Shown here piece by piece: positions 1 through 5,550 of a DNA stretch of 9,370 nt. Location of the stretch: the NCBI GenBank assembly GCA_002717185.1, contig PBDC01000035.1:1-9370 (forward strand), read 5' to 3'. A program made the translations under genes and the position numbers. This DNA comes from Rhodospirillaceae bacterium. Lineage in GTDB: Bacteria > Pseudomonadota > Alphaproteobacteria > UBA8366 > GCA-2717185. The notes beneath the pieces were generated by a model. The model saw only the letters and a program-made list of their open reading frames with translations. It ran no database searches and was not told where the DNA came from. Position 1 is the first letter of the stretch. Every line of letters begins with the position of its first letter.

Positions 1-217
1 ACATGCCGCTTCGGAACTGTTGAATTAGGAGTACCTCGTCGCGGATCGGATCATAGGGGATGACCGCCGCGACTGGATCGCGCAACATGATTTCGCGGCT
101 CAAATTCTGGCTCCAACCGCCCTTGAATAGGCGGTGTCGAAGAAGGTAGTGCTCCATTCGAAAGAAGCCGTCATGCAGAGTTTCAGTGGAATCGAGAACA
201 ATATCGTCTCGGGTCAT
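1..217 (-). CDS. ADP-ribose pyrophosphatase (Nudix), N-terminal part, cut by window edge
   Basis: The gene enters from the left edge; 72 codons are visible. Family role: hydrolysis of ADP-ribose to AMP and ribose 5-phosphate in the cytoplasm. The visible part matches the N-terminal region of NudF-like proteins: a 'GFFRMEHYLLRHRLF' block at residues 18-31, a 'GGWS' turn at 33-36, and a strand 'YDPIRDEVLLIQQFR' at 55-69, which in this family precedes the Nudix fold. The Nudix box itself (GX5EX7REUXEEXGU) lies beyond the edge, so catalytic residues cannot be checked. I chose the ATG at 217 because 'MTRDDIVLD' fits the usual length before the GFFR block. An in-frame ATG at 250 would add 11 residues. 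Neither start has a strong Shine-Dalgarno. The gene diverges from the permease gene on the plus strand. Confidence 0.8.
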   Translation of the reverse strand, partial: MTRDDIVLDSTETLHDGFFRMEHYLLRHRLFKGGWSQNLSREIMLRDPVAAVIPYDPIRDEVLLIQQFRSGM

Positions 218-437
218 CGTCGGGTGTGTCACGGGAGGCTCCGCTCGCATAGAGGTATGATATGAGGTGCTAGAAGGTGATAAGCGCGCCAATGGTTTGA
301 ACCCTTCCGGTTAATATGTTTTGTATCGGCACGAAACAGCAATCTAAATAGCACAAAACCTATGTGCGCAGCGGTTTTGGCGCGGGCATCTAGATCTTGA
401 GTAAAATAGGGAAATGGGGAAGGAGGAGAAGGACGTC

Positions 438-614
438 ATGAAAGGCTCGACCGGGGGGGCGGGTTCAGGCGTTTGCGTGTGGTATATACCGGGGCAACTA
501 GTCTGCACTACAGGTGGTCTTGAGCATGCCTTGCCATCCATGCACGGAAGCCCTGCTCTTCGCCGTTCTAATTGTAGATTCCAAATTAGAAAAGCGACGG
601 GTCACCATGAATAG
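438..614 (+). CDS. Possible small protein, 58 aa, unknown function
   Basis: This ATG sits behind one of the strongest ribosome binding sites in the window: GGAGGAGAAGGA ends 5 nt before it. The ORF runs 58 codons to TAG. The product starts 'MKGSTGGAGSGVCVWYIPG', is glycine-rich at first and ends basic. It has three cysteines and no clear membrane segment or signal peptide. I recognise no family. A shadow frame overlaps it on the other strand. The purine-rich tract could arise by chance, so the case rests on start-site quality alone. Confidence 0.2.
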   Translation: MKGSTGGAGSGVCVWYIPGQLVCTTGGLEHALPSMHGSPALRRSNCRFQIRKATGHHE

Positions 615-725
615 CGTCCTGCCTGATCAGCCTCCTTTGTCGGCGTGCGCTGCGTTTGTGAATCACTGCACAGGACGCACTGTAATTTTTTGCGATGAGG
701 TGGTGCCTTTCAAGCATACGCTTGC

Positions 726-755
726 AGGTGACCGAGGGGTCACGTGTCACCTTTT
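726..755 (+). promoter_or_regulatory. Alternative hairpins upstream of the permease gene
   Basis: AGGTGAC (726-732) is complementary to GTCACCT (746-752), which is followed by a short T run (752-755); this is a weak terminator-like hairpin in the plus direction. The same left arm can pair instead as GTGACC (728-733) with GGTCAC (738-743) across a 4-nt loop. The two pairings exclude each other. This geometry suits an attenuator or overlapping protein-binding half sites about 80 nt upstream of the permease start. The stems are short and the T run has only four bases, so this could be accidental. Confidence 0.25.
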
Positions 756-832
756 GCCGGATAAACTCGAAGTAGTGGAACCCGCCATCGCGATCAAGTC
801 GGTGGTGCATTGAGACAAAAACGCTCAACCTA

Positions 833-1690
833 ATGTCGAACAGCCTGAAGGGCATTTTTTGCCTGATAACCGCGGGTGCAATTCTCGCATTTACTGATGG
901 GCTGTCGAAGTTTCTAACAGATGGCTATCCGCCGGGACAGATCTTGTTTTTTCGGTCCGTCTTTGTCTTCATTCCCATCGCCATTATGGTGTGGCGCAAA
1001 GGAGGTTTTCGGACCGTCCTCATCGTCGACCGCCGTGGCCAGTTGATGCGCGGCCTGTTCGCCGTCATCACCTCTTTCCTTTTCATGATCGCTATCAAAC
1101 ATATGCCGCTGGCCGATATTACGGCCATCATGTTTGCGACGCCTATCATCATGACCGCCTTGGCCCCTTACTTCTTGGGCGAAGAGGTCGGCTGGCGACG
1201 CTGGACGGCGGTTATCATCGGGTTCAGCGGCATCTTGCTGATGATCCGGCCAAGCGGCGAGGCCTTATTTTGGCCGGCGCTGCTGGCTCTGGCCGCAACT
1301 TTTTTCAACAGTTTTCGCGACCTCGCGACCAGGCATCTGTCTCGGACCGAGGACGCTAACGGCATTATGATCTGCACCACCGCCTGCGTGATGCTAGGCG
1401 GCTTTGGCAGTCTATTTTTTGCCTGGCGGGCACCGGATCTGGAGGGCCTCGCCCTTTTCGCGCTGACTGGCGTGTTGCAGGGGATCGGCCAATATTTTCT
1501 TGTCGTCGCCTTCTTATTTGGGGAAGCTGTCGTCGTGGCGCCATTCCGATATTTCGCGTTAATTTGGGCGACCCTATACGGCTATTTGATGTTCGGTGAT
1601 ATTCCCGGCCTTGATACCCTCTCAGGTGCCGCTATCGTGGTTGGTAGCGGGCTATTTATTTTCTATCGGGAATCTAGGAAAAGTCGCTAA
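833..1690 (+). CDS. EamA/DMT-superfamily permease
   Basis: This is an inner-membrane transporter of the drug/metabolite transporter superfamily. Members export or import small metabolites such as amino acids; the substrate here cannot be read from the sequence. The 285-residue product has the family's usual length and about ten hydrophobic segments, at roughly residues 5-27, 36-55, 70-88, 92-115, 122-138, 144-160, 175-195, 204-226, 230-249 and 259-276. These form two EamA repeats (about 5-138 and 144-278). Typical features are the 'AFTDGLSK' end of helix 1, 'ATPIIMTALAPYFLGEE' closing the first repeat, and 'PFRYFALIWATLYGYLMFGD' in the second. The ATG at 833 is the only reasonable start, because helix 1 begins at once, yet no Shine-Dalgarno precedes it. 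It is monocistronic as far as can be seen: over 600 nt follow before the next gene. Confidence 0.9.
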   Translation: MSNSLKGIFCLITAGAILAFTDGLSKFLTDGYPPGQILFFRSVFVFIPIAIMVWRKGGFRTVLIVDRRGQLMRGLFAVITSFLFMIAIKHMPLADITAIMFATPIIMTALAPYFLGEEVGWRRWTAVIIGFSGILLMIRPSGEALFWPALLALAATFFNSFRDLATRHLSRTEDANGIMICTTACVMLGGFGSLFFAWRAPDLEGLALFALTGVLQGIGQYFLVVAFLFGEAVVVAPFRYFALIWATLYGYLMFGDIPGLDTLSGAAIVVGSGLFIFYRESRKSR

Positions 1691-1784
1691 CATATTGAAA
1701 TAAAAATATTATTATCGATGGGATTTAGCACCTTCTTTTAAGAGCTTGATTAAGGGTTAAACCAAATTCGATTTGGATTAGCCG

Positions 1785-1928
1785 ATGGAAATTATGCTTA
1801 CTAAGTTCCTGTTTCTTAAAAGGATGTTTTCGGTGCTGGCCGGTATTACCGAAAAACCGACCACGGGTGCGTGCGATACTGTGAGCTTAAACGAAGTACG
1901 GCTGAATTTGTGTGGCATCGATGCTTAG
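1785..1928 (+). CDS. Possible small protein of 47 aa, or start of a decayed gene
   Basis: An ATG at 1785 (with another at 1794) opens a 47-codon frame ending in TAG. The product begins 'MEIMLTKFLFLKRMFSVLAG', a basic and hydrophobic N-terminus, and ends '...NEVRLNLCGIDA'. The same frame continues open past the TAG to 2147 ('MAGVTALGRALSALMNLV...'), so this may be the front of a broken gene rather than a small protein. There is only a weak Shine-Dalgarno (TTTGGA). I recognise no family. An inverted repeat at 1827-1855 lies inside it. Confidence 0.15.
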   Translation: MEIMLTKFLFLKRMFSVLAGITEKPTTGACDTVSLNEVRLNLCGIDA

Positions 1929-2217
1929 GTCTGCGCGCAAATGGCAGGAGTAACTGCTTTGGGACGGGCTTTAAGTGCGCTCATGAATTTGGTCCCCGAG
2001 ATGCCGGTCACCTGCCTCTTGCGGGATACCCAAGATGCCAGGTTAAGCTATGACTATTACGTGGGCGGTGGTTTCGCCTCGTTCTCAAGCATAAGGCACT
2101 GTGCTGGGCAATCGCGACATCCTGTTCACATGTATAAAAAGCAGTAGTGGTTTTACGGAAAAGAATTGAATTGGTTTAATAATTCGATGGAGGATGCGGC
2201 TGCTATGCGACAAGGCG

Positions 2218-2299
2218 TTGGATTTGGAAGAAACGCGCCTACTAATAAATGTTTATGGTAACTTGATGCACATGTGGTGCGACCTGTAAGTGAGGCCGG
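2218..2299 (+). promoter_or_regulatory. Possible promoter and palindrome upstream of the PPOX-aldolase-phosphatase genes
   Basis: TTGGAT (2218-2223) and TACTAA (2240-2245), 16 nt apart, resemble a weak sigma70 promoter. The palindrome CACATGTG (2269-2276), embedded in a GCAC...GTGC hairpin (2268-2280), lies about where early transcript or operator sequence would fall. The Shine-Dalgarno AAGTGAGG (2288-2295) precedes the ATG at 2300. The promoter match is only approximate. Confidence 0.25.
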
Positions 2300-2935
2300 A
2301 TGATGGACGATGCGGGATTGAAGGGGACAGTTCAAAGTGAAGATGCGCTGCGCGGCCTTTATAGGACACCGGGCGAGGTGGCAGCGAAGAAGGTGCTCTC
2401 GCGGCTGGACAAGCATTGCAAGGACTTCATCGGTCTATCGCCGTTCCTTTGCATTGCGACAGCGGGTGCTGACGGTTCGGCAGATGTGTCGCCTCGTGGC
2501 GATGCACCGGGCTTCGTGGGCGTGCCAGACGATCATACAATTGTAATCCCCGACCGGCTCGGCAATAACCGACTAGATACATTGGTAAATATTATTGAAA
2601 ATCAAAATGTTGGGATAATATTCTTTATACCGGGATTTAATGACATTCTGCGTATTAATGGGCACGGCAAGATCGTGGACGATCCGGCTCTTTTGGTCAC
2701 GTACGCTGTGGATGGTAAATTGCCCGCGACAGTCCTTGTTATCTCTGTAGACGAGGCCTTTCTGCATTGCCCGAAAGCGCTGATGCGTGCAAATCTATGG
2801 TCCGAGGAAACCAGGGTGTCACGCGATGCTATGCCGACGGCGGGACAGATTTATAAGGACCAGATAGCGCTAGTGGAAAGTGCGGAAGAGTTGGAAGCGG
2901 GCTTCTTGGCCAAACGGGAGAAGGGCCTGTATTGA
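2300..2935 (+). CDS. Pyridoxamine 5'-phosphate oxidase-family FMN-binding protein
   Basis: This is a cytoplasmic flavin-binding split-barrel protein of the PPOX type, in the group of ~200-residue bacterial proteins typified by DR2398 or MSMEG_1061. Members bind FMN, or possibly F420 or heme in related groups; most have no assigned reaction, and this is not the vitamin B6 enzyme PdxH. The 211-residue product shows the hallmark strand 'PFLCIATAGADGSADVSPRGD' (about residues 48-68), then 'VIPDRLGNNRLDTLVNIIEN' (82-101), which usually contributes to phosphate and flavin binding, and 'VGIIFFIPGFNDILRINGHG' (103-122). The C-terminal half carries 'HCPKALMRANLW' (152-163), also typical. The ATG at 2300 has a Shine-Dalgarno (AAGTGAGG); a second ATG follows at once. 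It is the first gene of a likely three-gene operon, and its stop overlaps or nearly abuts the aldolase start. Confidence 0.9.
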   Translation: MMDDAGLKGTVQSEDALRGLYRTPGEVAAKKVLSRLDKHCKDFIGLSPFLCIATAGADGSADVSPRGDAPGFVGVPDDHTIVIPDRLGNNRLDTLVNIIENQNVGIIFFIPGFNDILRINGHGKIVDDPALLVTYAVDGKLPATVLVISVDEAFLHCPKALMRANLWSEETRVSRDAMPTAGQIYKDQIALVESAEELEAGFLAKREKGLY

Positions 2936-2949
2936 CGGAAGGGACGAGC

Positions 2950-3714
2950 GTGAGCGAAGCGGTCGATCAATCTTTGGAGGAAGCGCAATGGGCGGCGCGG
3001 CAACGGCTCGCGGCGGCCTATAGGATTGTCCATCACCTTGGCTGGACAGAGACGATATATGGCCATTTGACTTTGCGGGTGCCTGGCACGCGTAATTTTT
3101 TAATTAATCCCTGGGGTTTGCGCTATGACGAGGTGACGGCCTCAAACCTAGTAGAGATAGATATCGACGGGAATACGGTCGGGCCAAGCAACTATCCAGT
3201 AAACAAGGCGGGTTTCGTAATTCATAGCGCCATCCATGCCGGCCGCGAAGACACGCATTGCGTTTTCCACATCCACACCACTGACGGTATGGCGGTGGCG
3301 GCACAACAGGGCGGGCTGTTGCCCATAAGCATCATGGCCACCGGTTATTACGGCCGTGTCGGCTATCACGATTATGAGGGCCCTAGCCTTAATCTTGATG
3401 AACGTCAGCGCCTAGTTAAGTCGATGGGCCACCACAAGACCTTGATCCTGCGTAATCATGGGTTGTTGACGGCCGGCATGACGGTGGAGGAGGCATTCGT
3501 CCTGATGTTCAGACTTCAACGTGCCTGCGAGATACAAATTGCAGCGCAGGCCGGCGGCGACGCGTTGACCATTCCATCGCAAGAGGTTTGTGAGGAATCC
3601 GCGCGTCTGACCGATGAATTCCTCGAAGGCAATGACGGTGCGCCTGCTGGATATCTCGAATTCGAATCCTATGTCCGGCTTATGGACAAGTTGGACCCAT
3701 CTTACAAAAACTGA
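2950..3714 (+). CDS. Class II aldolase/adducin-family protein
   Basis: Cytoplasmic protein with the class II aldolase/adducin fold, which in sugar-phosphate aldolases and epimerases holds a catalytic zinc. With the GTG start at 2950 it has 254 residues. Metal ligands are visible as HIH (His107, His109) and the His of 'LRNHGLL' (His170); the 63-residue spacing equals that of fuculose-phosphate aldolase (His92, His155). The position of that enzyme's catalytic Glu73 is Gly88 here, within 'NKAGFVIHSAIHAGR', a sequence close to the adducin head domain. Aldol cleavage is therefore doubtful; a decarboxylase, epimerase or non-catalytic role is possible. I prefer the GTG because GGAAGGG lies 6 nt before it. 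A TTG at 2932, overlapping the PPOX stop as TTGA and also with a purine-rich site, would add six residues. The phosphatase follows after 25 nt. Confidence 0.9.
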   Translation: MSEAVDQSLEEAQWAARQRLAAAYRIVHHLGWTETIYGHLTLRVPGTRNFLINPWGLRYDEVTASNLVEIDIDGNTVGPSNYPVNKAGFVIHSAIHAGREDTHCVFHIHTTDGMAVAAQQGGLLPISIMATGYYGRVGYHDYEGPSLNLDERQRLVKSMGHHKTLILRNHGLLTAGMTVEEAFVLMFRLQRACEIQIAAQAGGDALTIPSQEVCEESARLTDEFLEGNDGAPAGYLEFESYVRLMDKLDPSYKN

Positions 3715-3739
3715 CCCTTAGCTTCAGGAGAATAACTGA

Positions 3740-4345
3740 ATGGATTCGCCGGAATGGCACCGCCGCATGCGCGTATACGTCAAAGAGGCAGGTGGCCTTG
3801 CCCCATTAACCGACTCGTTTTATTTCTTGCGTCACGGCGAGACCGAGCATAACAAGCGCCGTATCATACAAACTCAGCGCGGTGTAACTCTGAACGACAC
3901 CGGACGGGCCCAGGCGCGCGCCGCCGCTGACATCCTGGTTCAGCATGACTTCGTCGAAATCCATGCGAGCGACCTGGAGCGAACCTGGGAAACGGCCGAA
4001 ATCGTTAACGCGAAATGCGCCAAGCCATTACACAAACAGTCGAACTTGTGGGAACGTGACTGGGGCGATTGGGCTGGCCAGTCGAACGTCGACCTAAATT
4101 GGGGTGGCGACCCGGAGAACGGAGAAACCCTGCAGCAATTCACATTACGAACCCTGGCCGGTTTTCGCGAAGTCCTGGATCTTGGCAGAGAAATCCTAAT
4201 CGTCGCTCATGGCGGCAACTACGCGGTACTGCTTGCCGCCTTTGGTTTACCGCTGAACGGCCCCAGAGTGGTTAAGAATGCGGAACCTATCCGCCTTACC
4301 AAGGACGGATCCGGCCCGGAAGGATGGGTGGCAGAGTTTATTTAA
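3740..4345 (+). CDS. Histidine phosphatase-family protein (phosphoglycerate mutase-like)
   Basis: This 201-residue protein of the histidine phosphatase superfamily removes or transfers phosphate through a phosphohistidine intermediate; the substrate is unknown. The catalytic set is complete: Arg31-His32-Gly33-Glu34 in 'FLRHGETEHNK', with His32 the likely nucleophile; Arg81 in 'SDLERTWETAE'; Glu105 in 'LWERDWGDWAG', the usual proton donor; and His157 in 'IVAHGG'. The first ~24 residues precede the core fold and are a little longer than in minimal members. The ATG at 3740 has AGGAG 9 nt upstream. It is the third gene of the PPOX-aldolase-phosphatase run, which suggests a shared pathway, perhaps acting on a phosphorylated intermediate. 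It is convergent with the methyltransferase gene. Confidence 0.92.
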   Translation: MDSPEWHRRMRVYVKEAGGLAPLTDSFYFLRHGETEHNKRRIIQTQRGVTLNDTGRAQARAAADILVQHDFVEIHASDLERTWETAEIVNAKCAKPLHKQSNLWERDWGDWAGQSNVDLNWGGDPENGETLQQFTLRTLAGFREVLDLGREILIVAHGGNYAVLLAAFGLPLNGPRVVKNAEPIRLTKDGSGPEGWVAEFI

Positions 4346-4791
4346 GGCGTTGTCGCAGCATCGCTGCCGCCGAGTGAATCCAAAGTCGGCGTCGCGATGT
4401 CCTGCATGGTGAGTGTTGGAATATTTCGATTCTCGGTTGGAAATCAGCACGACTTTGCGGCGGATATGACCCAACCGCGGAGGAGTCGAAGATGACACGG
4501 TTCTTTTGTGCCTCCTTCGCTTCGGCCGGCCCTGTTTGATGGCCATCACCGGCATTAGAGAGCTGTATCTGGCAAATTATTTTGGGCTTCGTACACATGA
4601 CTGCAGTGCTTAAGGTGCAGGTGACCGTTGCAGAAATAAAAACTTACTTTTCCAAGTTTAGTCACATTGAACCGAATATTTCCCTAACCTGTTTGCAATG
4701 ATTACGCAAAGTAATGCCCTAATCTGAATATAAGGCTCTGAAACTTCAGAAGGTTTGTGAAAGGGCTGGAAAAAGAACGGTCGGCGGAATT
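4346..4791. other. Convergent intergenic region
   Basis: Lies between the stop codons of the phosphatase (+) and the methyltransferase (-). A bidirectional terminator would be expected, but the only nearby hairpin, GCAGC-ATC-GCTGC (4355-4367), has no T run. A 15-codon ORF with a very strong ribosome binding site lies at 4492-4539. The second half (about 4620-4740) is AT-rich with no repeat or promoter I would defend. Minus-strand open frames here overlap the phosphatase gene and look like shadows. Confidence 0.6.
4492..4539 (+). CDS. Possible 15-aa leader-like peptide ORF
   Basis: The ATG at 4492 has GGAGGAG (4479-4485) 6 nt upstream, nearly a perfect Shine-Dalgarno. It opens only 15 codons, MTRFFCASFASAGPV, before TGA. 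A weak GCCGG/CCGGC pairing (4525-4529 with 4549-4553) overlaps its end. No plus-strand gene follows for over 1 kb, so a classical leader peptide has no obvious target. Chance occurrence, or a relic of a larger gene, is likely. Confidence 0.12.
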   Translation: MTRFFCASFASAGPV

Positions 4792-5460
4792 TTAGCCTGC
4801 AAACTGCCATACCCGCGCGTTGCGCAGGTCGCTATCTTCCATGATACAGGTGGTCTCGGCGCGGTAGGACGCAATCGTTTCCAGGCCTTGGTCTCGGAGG
4901 ATAAAACGGCCAGGGTCGCCGATTAGCACTGTGCGGCCCGCACTGGCTAGACTGCGTAACCAGGGCAGCAGGCGGTCGGCAATTGTCTTATCGTAGCAGA
5001 CATCGCCGACCAGTAACGGGTCCCAGCCATCGTCAATGCCGATTAGATCGTCCATTGTCGTGTCGAACTCAACGTCGTTGAGGGCGCAGTTAAGGTTCAT
5101 TGCTTCGACAGCCAGAGGGTCGATATCCGCAGCGGTGACCTCGGTTGCACCAGCCTTTGCGACGGCAATCGCTACCAGTCCACTGCCTGCACCGAAATCC
5201 AGCACGCGCTTGTCTGCTACAACTTCCGGGTTGTCCAGTACGTAACGCGCCAATGCTTGTCCGCCGGACCAGGCGAAGGCCCAATAAGGTATCCCGATAC
5301 CGAGTGCTGCTAACTCGCTCTCGCCGGCGCGATAGAGCGGTAAATCTTCGTTGGCAAGGTGTAACTTGATTTCTGGTACGAGGCGAGGCGCGATCACATC
5401 GGTATTATTCATGATCAGCGATATGGGGTGAGCGGCGTCTCCCAAAATCTGGGGCGGCAT
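4792..5460 (-). CDS. METTL20-like class I SAM-dependent protein methyltransferase
   Basis: A soluble 222-residue Rossmann-fold methyltransferase. Its best match is the METTL20 (ETFB lysine methyltransferase) family; human and Agrobacterium members methylate lysines of the electron transfer flavoprotein beta subunit. Annotation pipelines often call such proteins PrmA-like (ribosomal protein L11). Visible features: 'APRLVPEIKLHLA' (24-36); the family block 'PYWAFAWSGGQALARYVLD' (58-76); SAM motif I 'VLDFGAGSG' (86-94); acidic 'AADIDPLAVEA' (110-120); the post-motif 'GDVCYDK' (152-158), equivalent to the family's GD-x-x-Y; and 'IGDPGR' (180-185). The ATG at 5460 is supported by AAGGA (5470-5474 on this strand) 9 nt upstream; the next Met (residue 17) would remove part of the conserved N-terminus. 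It diverges from the cupin gene. No ETF genes are in the window, so the target is inferred from family only. Confidence 0.88.
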   Translation of the reverse strand: MPPQILGDAAHPISLIMNNTDVIAPRLVPEIKLHLANEDLPLYRAGESELAALGIGIPYWAFAWSGGQALARYVLDNPEVVADKRVLDFGAGSGLVAIAVAKAGATEVTAADIDPLAVEAMNLNCALNDVEFDTTMDDLIGIDDGWDPLLVGDVCYDKTIADRLLPWLRSLASAGRTVLIGDPGRFILRDQGLETIASYRAETTCIMEDSDLRNARVWQFAG

Positions 5461-5474
5461 CGTTGTTAGTCCTT

Positions 5475-5516
5475 CACGGGAAACGACTCGTCGTTTGCGC
5501 CAGTTGTATTATCATG
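5475..5516. promoter_or_regulatory. Divergent control region with perfect 7+7 dyad
   Basis: The 90 bp between the methyltransferase and cupin start codons contains AAACGAC-TC-GTCGTTT (5481-5496), a perfect inverted repeat with a 2-nt centre, the form expected for a dimeric repressor site. Just beside it, TATTAT (5507-5512) is a good plus-strand -10 candidate, placing a start about 30 nt before the cupin ATG. The same AT patch read on the minus strand gives GATAAT (5509-5514). The dyad would overlap the plus-strand -35 region, where no good -35 match is seen. The dyad is seen directly; its role is inferred. Confidence 0.45.
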
Positions 5517-5550
5517 GTTGCAGAACAGAGACCACCTAGGGGAGACGGTC

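Larger units (their letters stand above)
251..832. other. Intergenic region between divergent genes, with inverted repeats
   Basis: No gene here is supported with confidence. Visible structure: an inverted repeat CAAAACC (354-360) / GGTTTTG (373-379) around a TGCGCA core; a purine-rich tract at about 412-433 carrying a strong Shine-Dalgarno ahead of a 58-codon ORF (438-614); a G-rich run near 451-457; and a cluster of GGTCAC/GTGACC motifs at 600-606 and 727-751 that can form alternative hairpins. Longer open frames at 514-813 (+) and 586-855 (-) overlap one another on opposite strands and resemble nothing I know. The region must hold the promoters of the Nudix gene and the permease, but no convincing -35/-10 pair stands out. 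Confidence 0.6.
1691..2299. other. Intergenic region after the permease gene
   Basis: No firm gene here. The first ~110 nt are AT-rich, with a short perfect dyad CCAAAT-TCG-ATTTGG (1762-1776). An 8-bp inverted repeat TTTTCGGT (1827-1834) / ACCGAAAA (1848-1855) follows, without a T run. One reading frame stays open from 1785 to 2147 apart from a single TAG at 1926-1928, as described separately. An 8-bp palindrome CACATGTG (2269-2276) and a possible promoter lie just before the PPOX gene. No GC-rich terminator follows the permease. Confidence 0.6.

Noticed and set aside
723..734. 12-mer TGCAGGTGACCG repeated at 4616-4627
   Set aside because: A 12-nt match is expected a few times by chance in a window of this size, and the flanks do not match.
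586..855. 89-codon minus-strand frame between the Nudix and permease genes
   Set aside because: No family resemblance, no Shine-Dalgarno, overlaps the permease start and an opposing open frame.
991..1359. 122-codon plus-strand frame inside the permease gene
   Set aside because: Out-of-frame shadow rich in Arg, His and Pro; the permease frame explains the sequence.
1761..1777. TTCGAT loop resembling a tRNA T-arm
   Set aside because: The stem and loop lengths are wrong and no acceptor, D or anticodon arm is found nearby.
4355..4367. GCAGC-ATC-GCTGC hairpin just after the phosphatase stop, as a terminator
   Set aside because: Five-base stem with a 3-nt loop and no following T run.
4247..4598. 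Minus-strand frames of 102 and 86 codons after the phosphatase gene
   Set aside because: The longer overlaps about 100 nt of the phosphatase gene; both have basic, low-information sequences and I could not match them to any transposase or other family.
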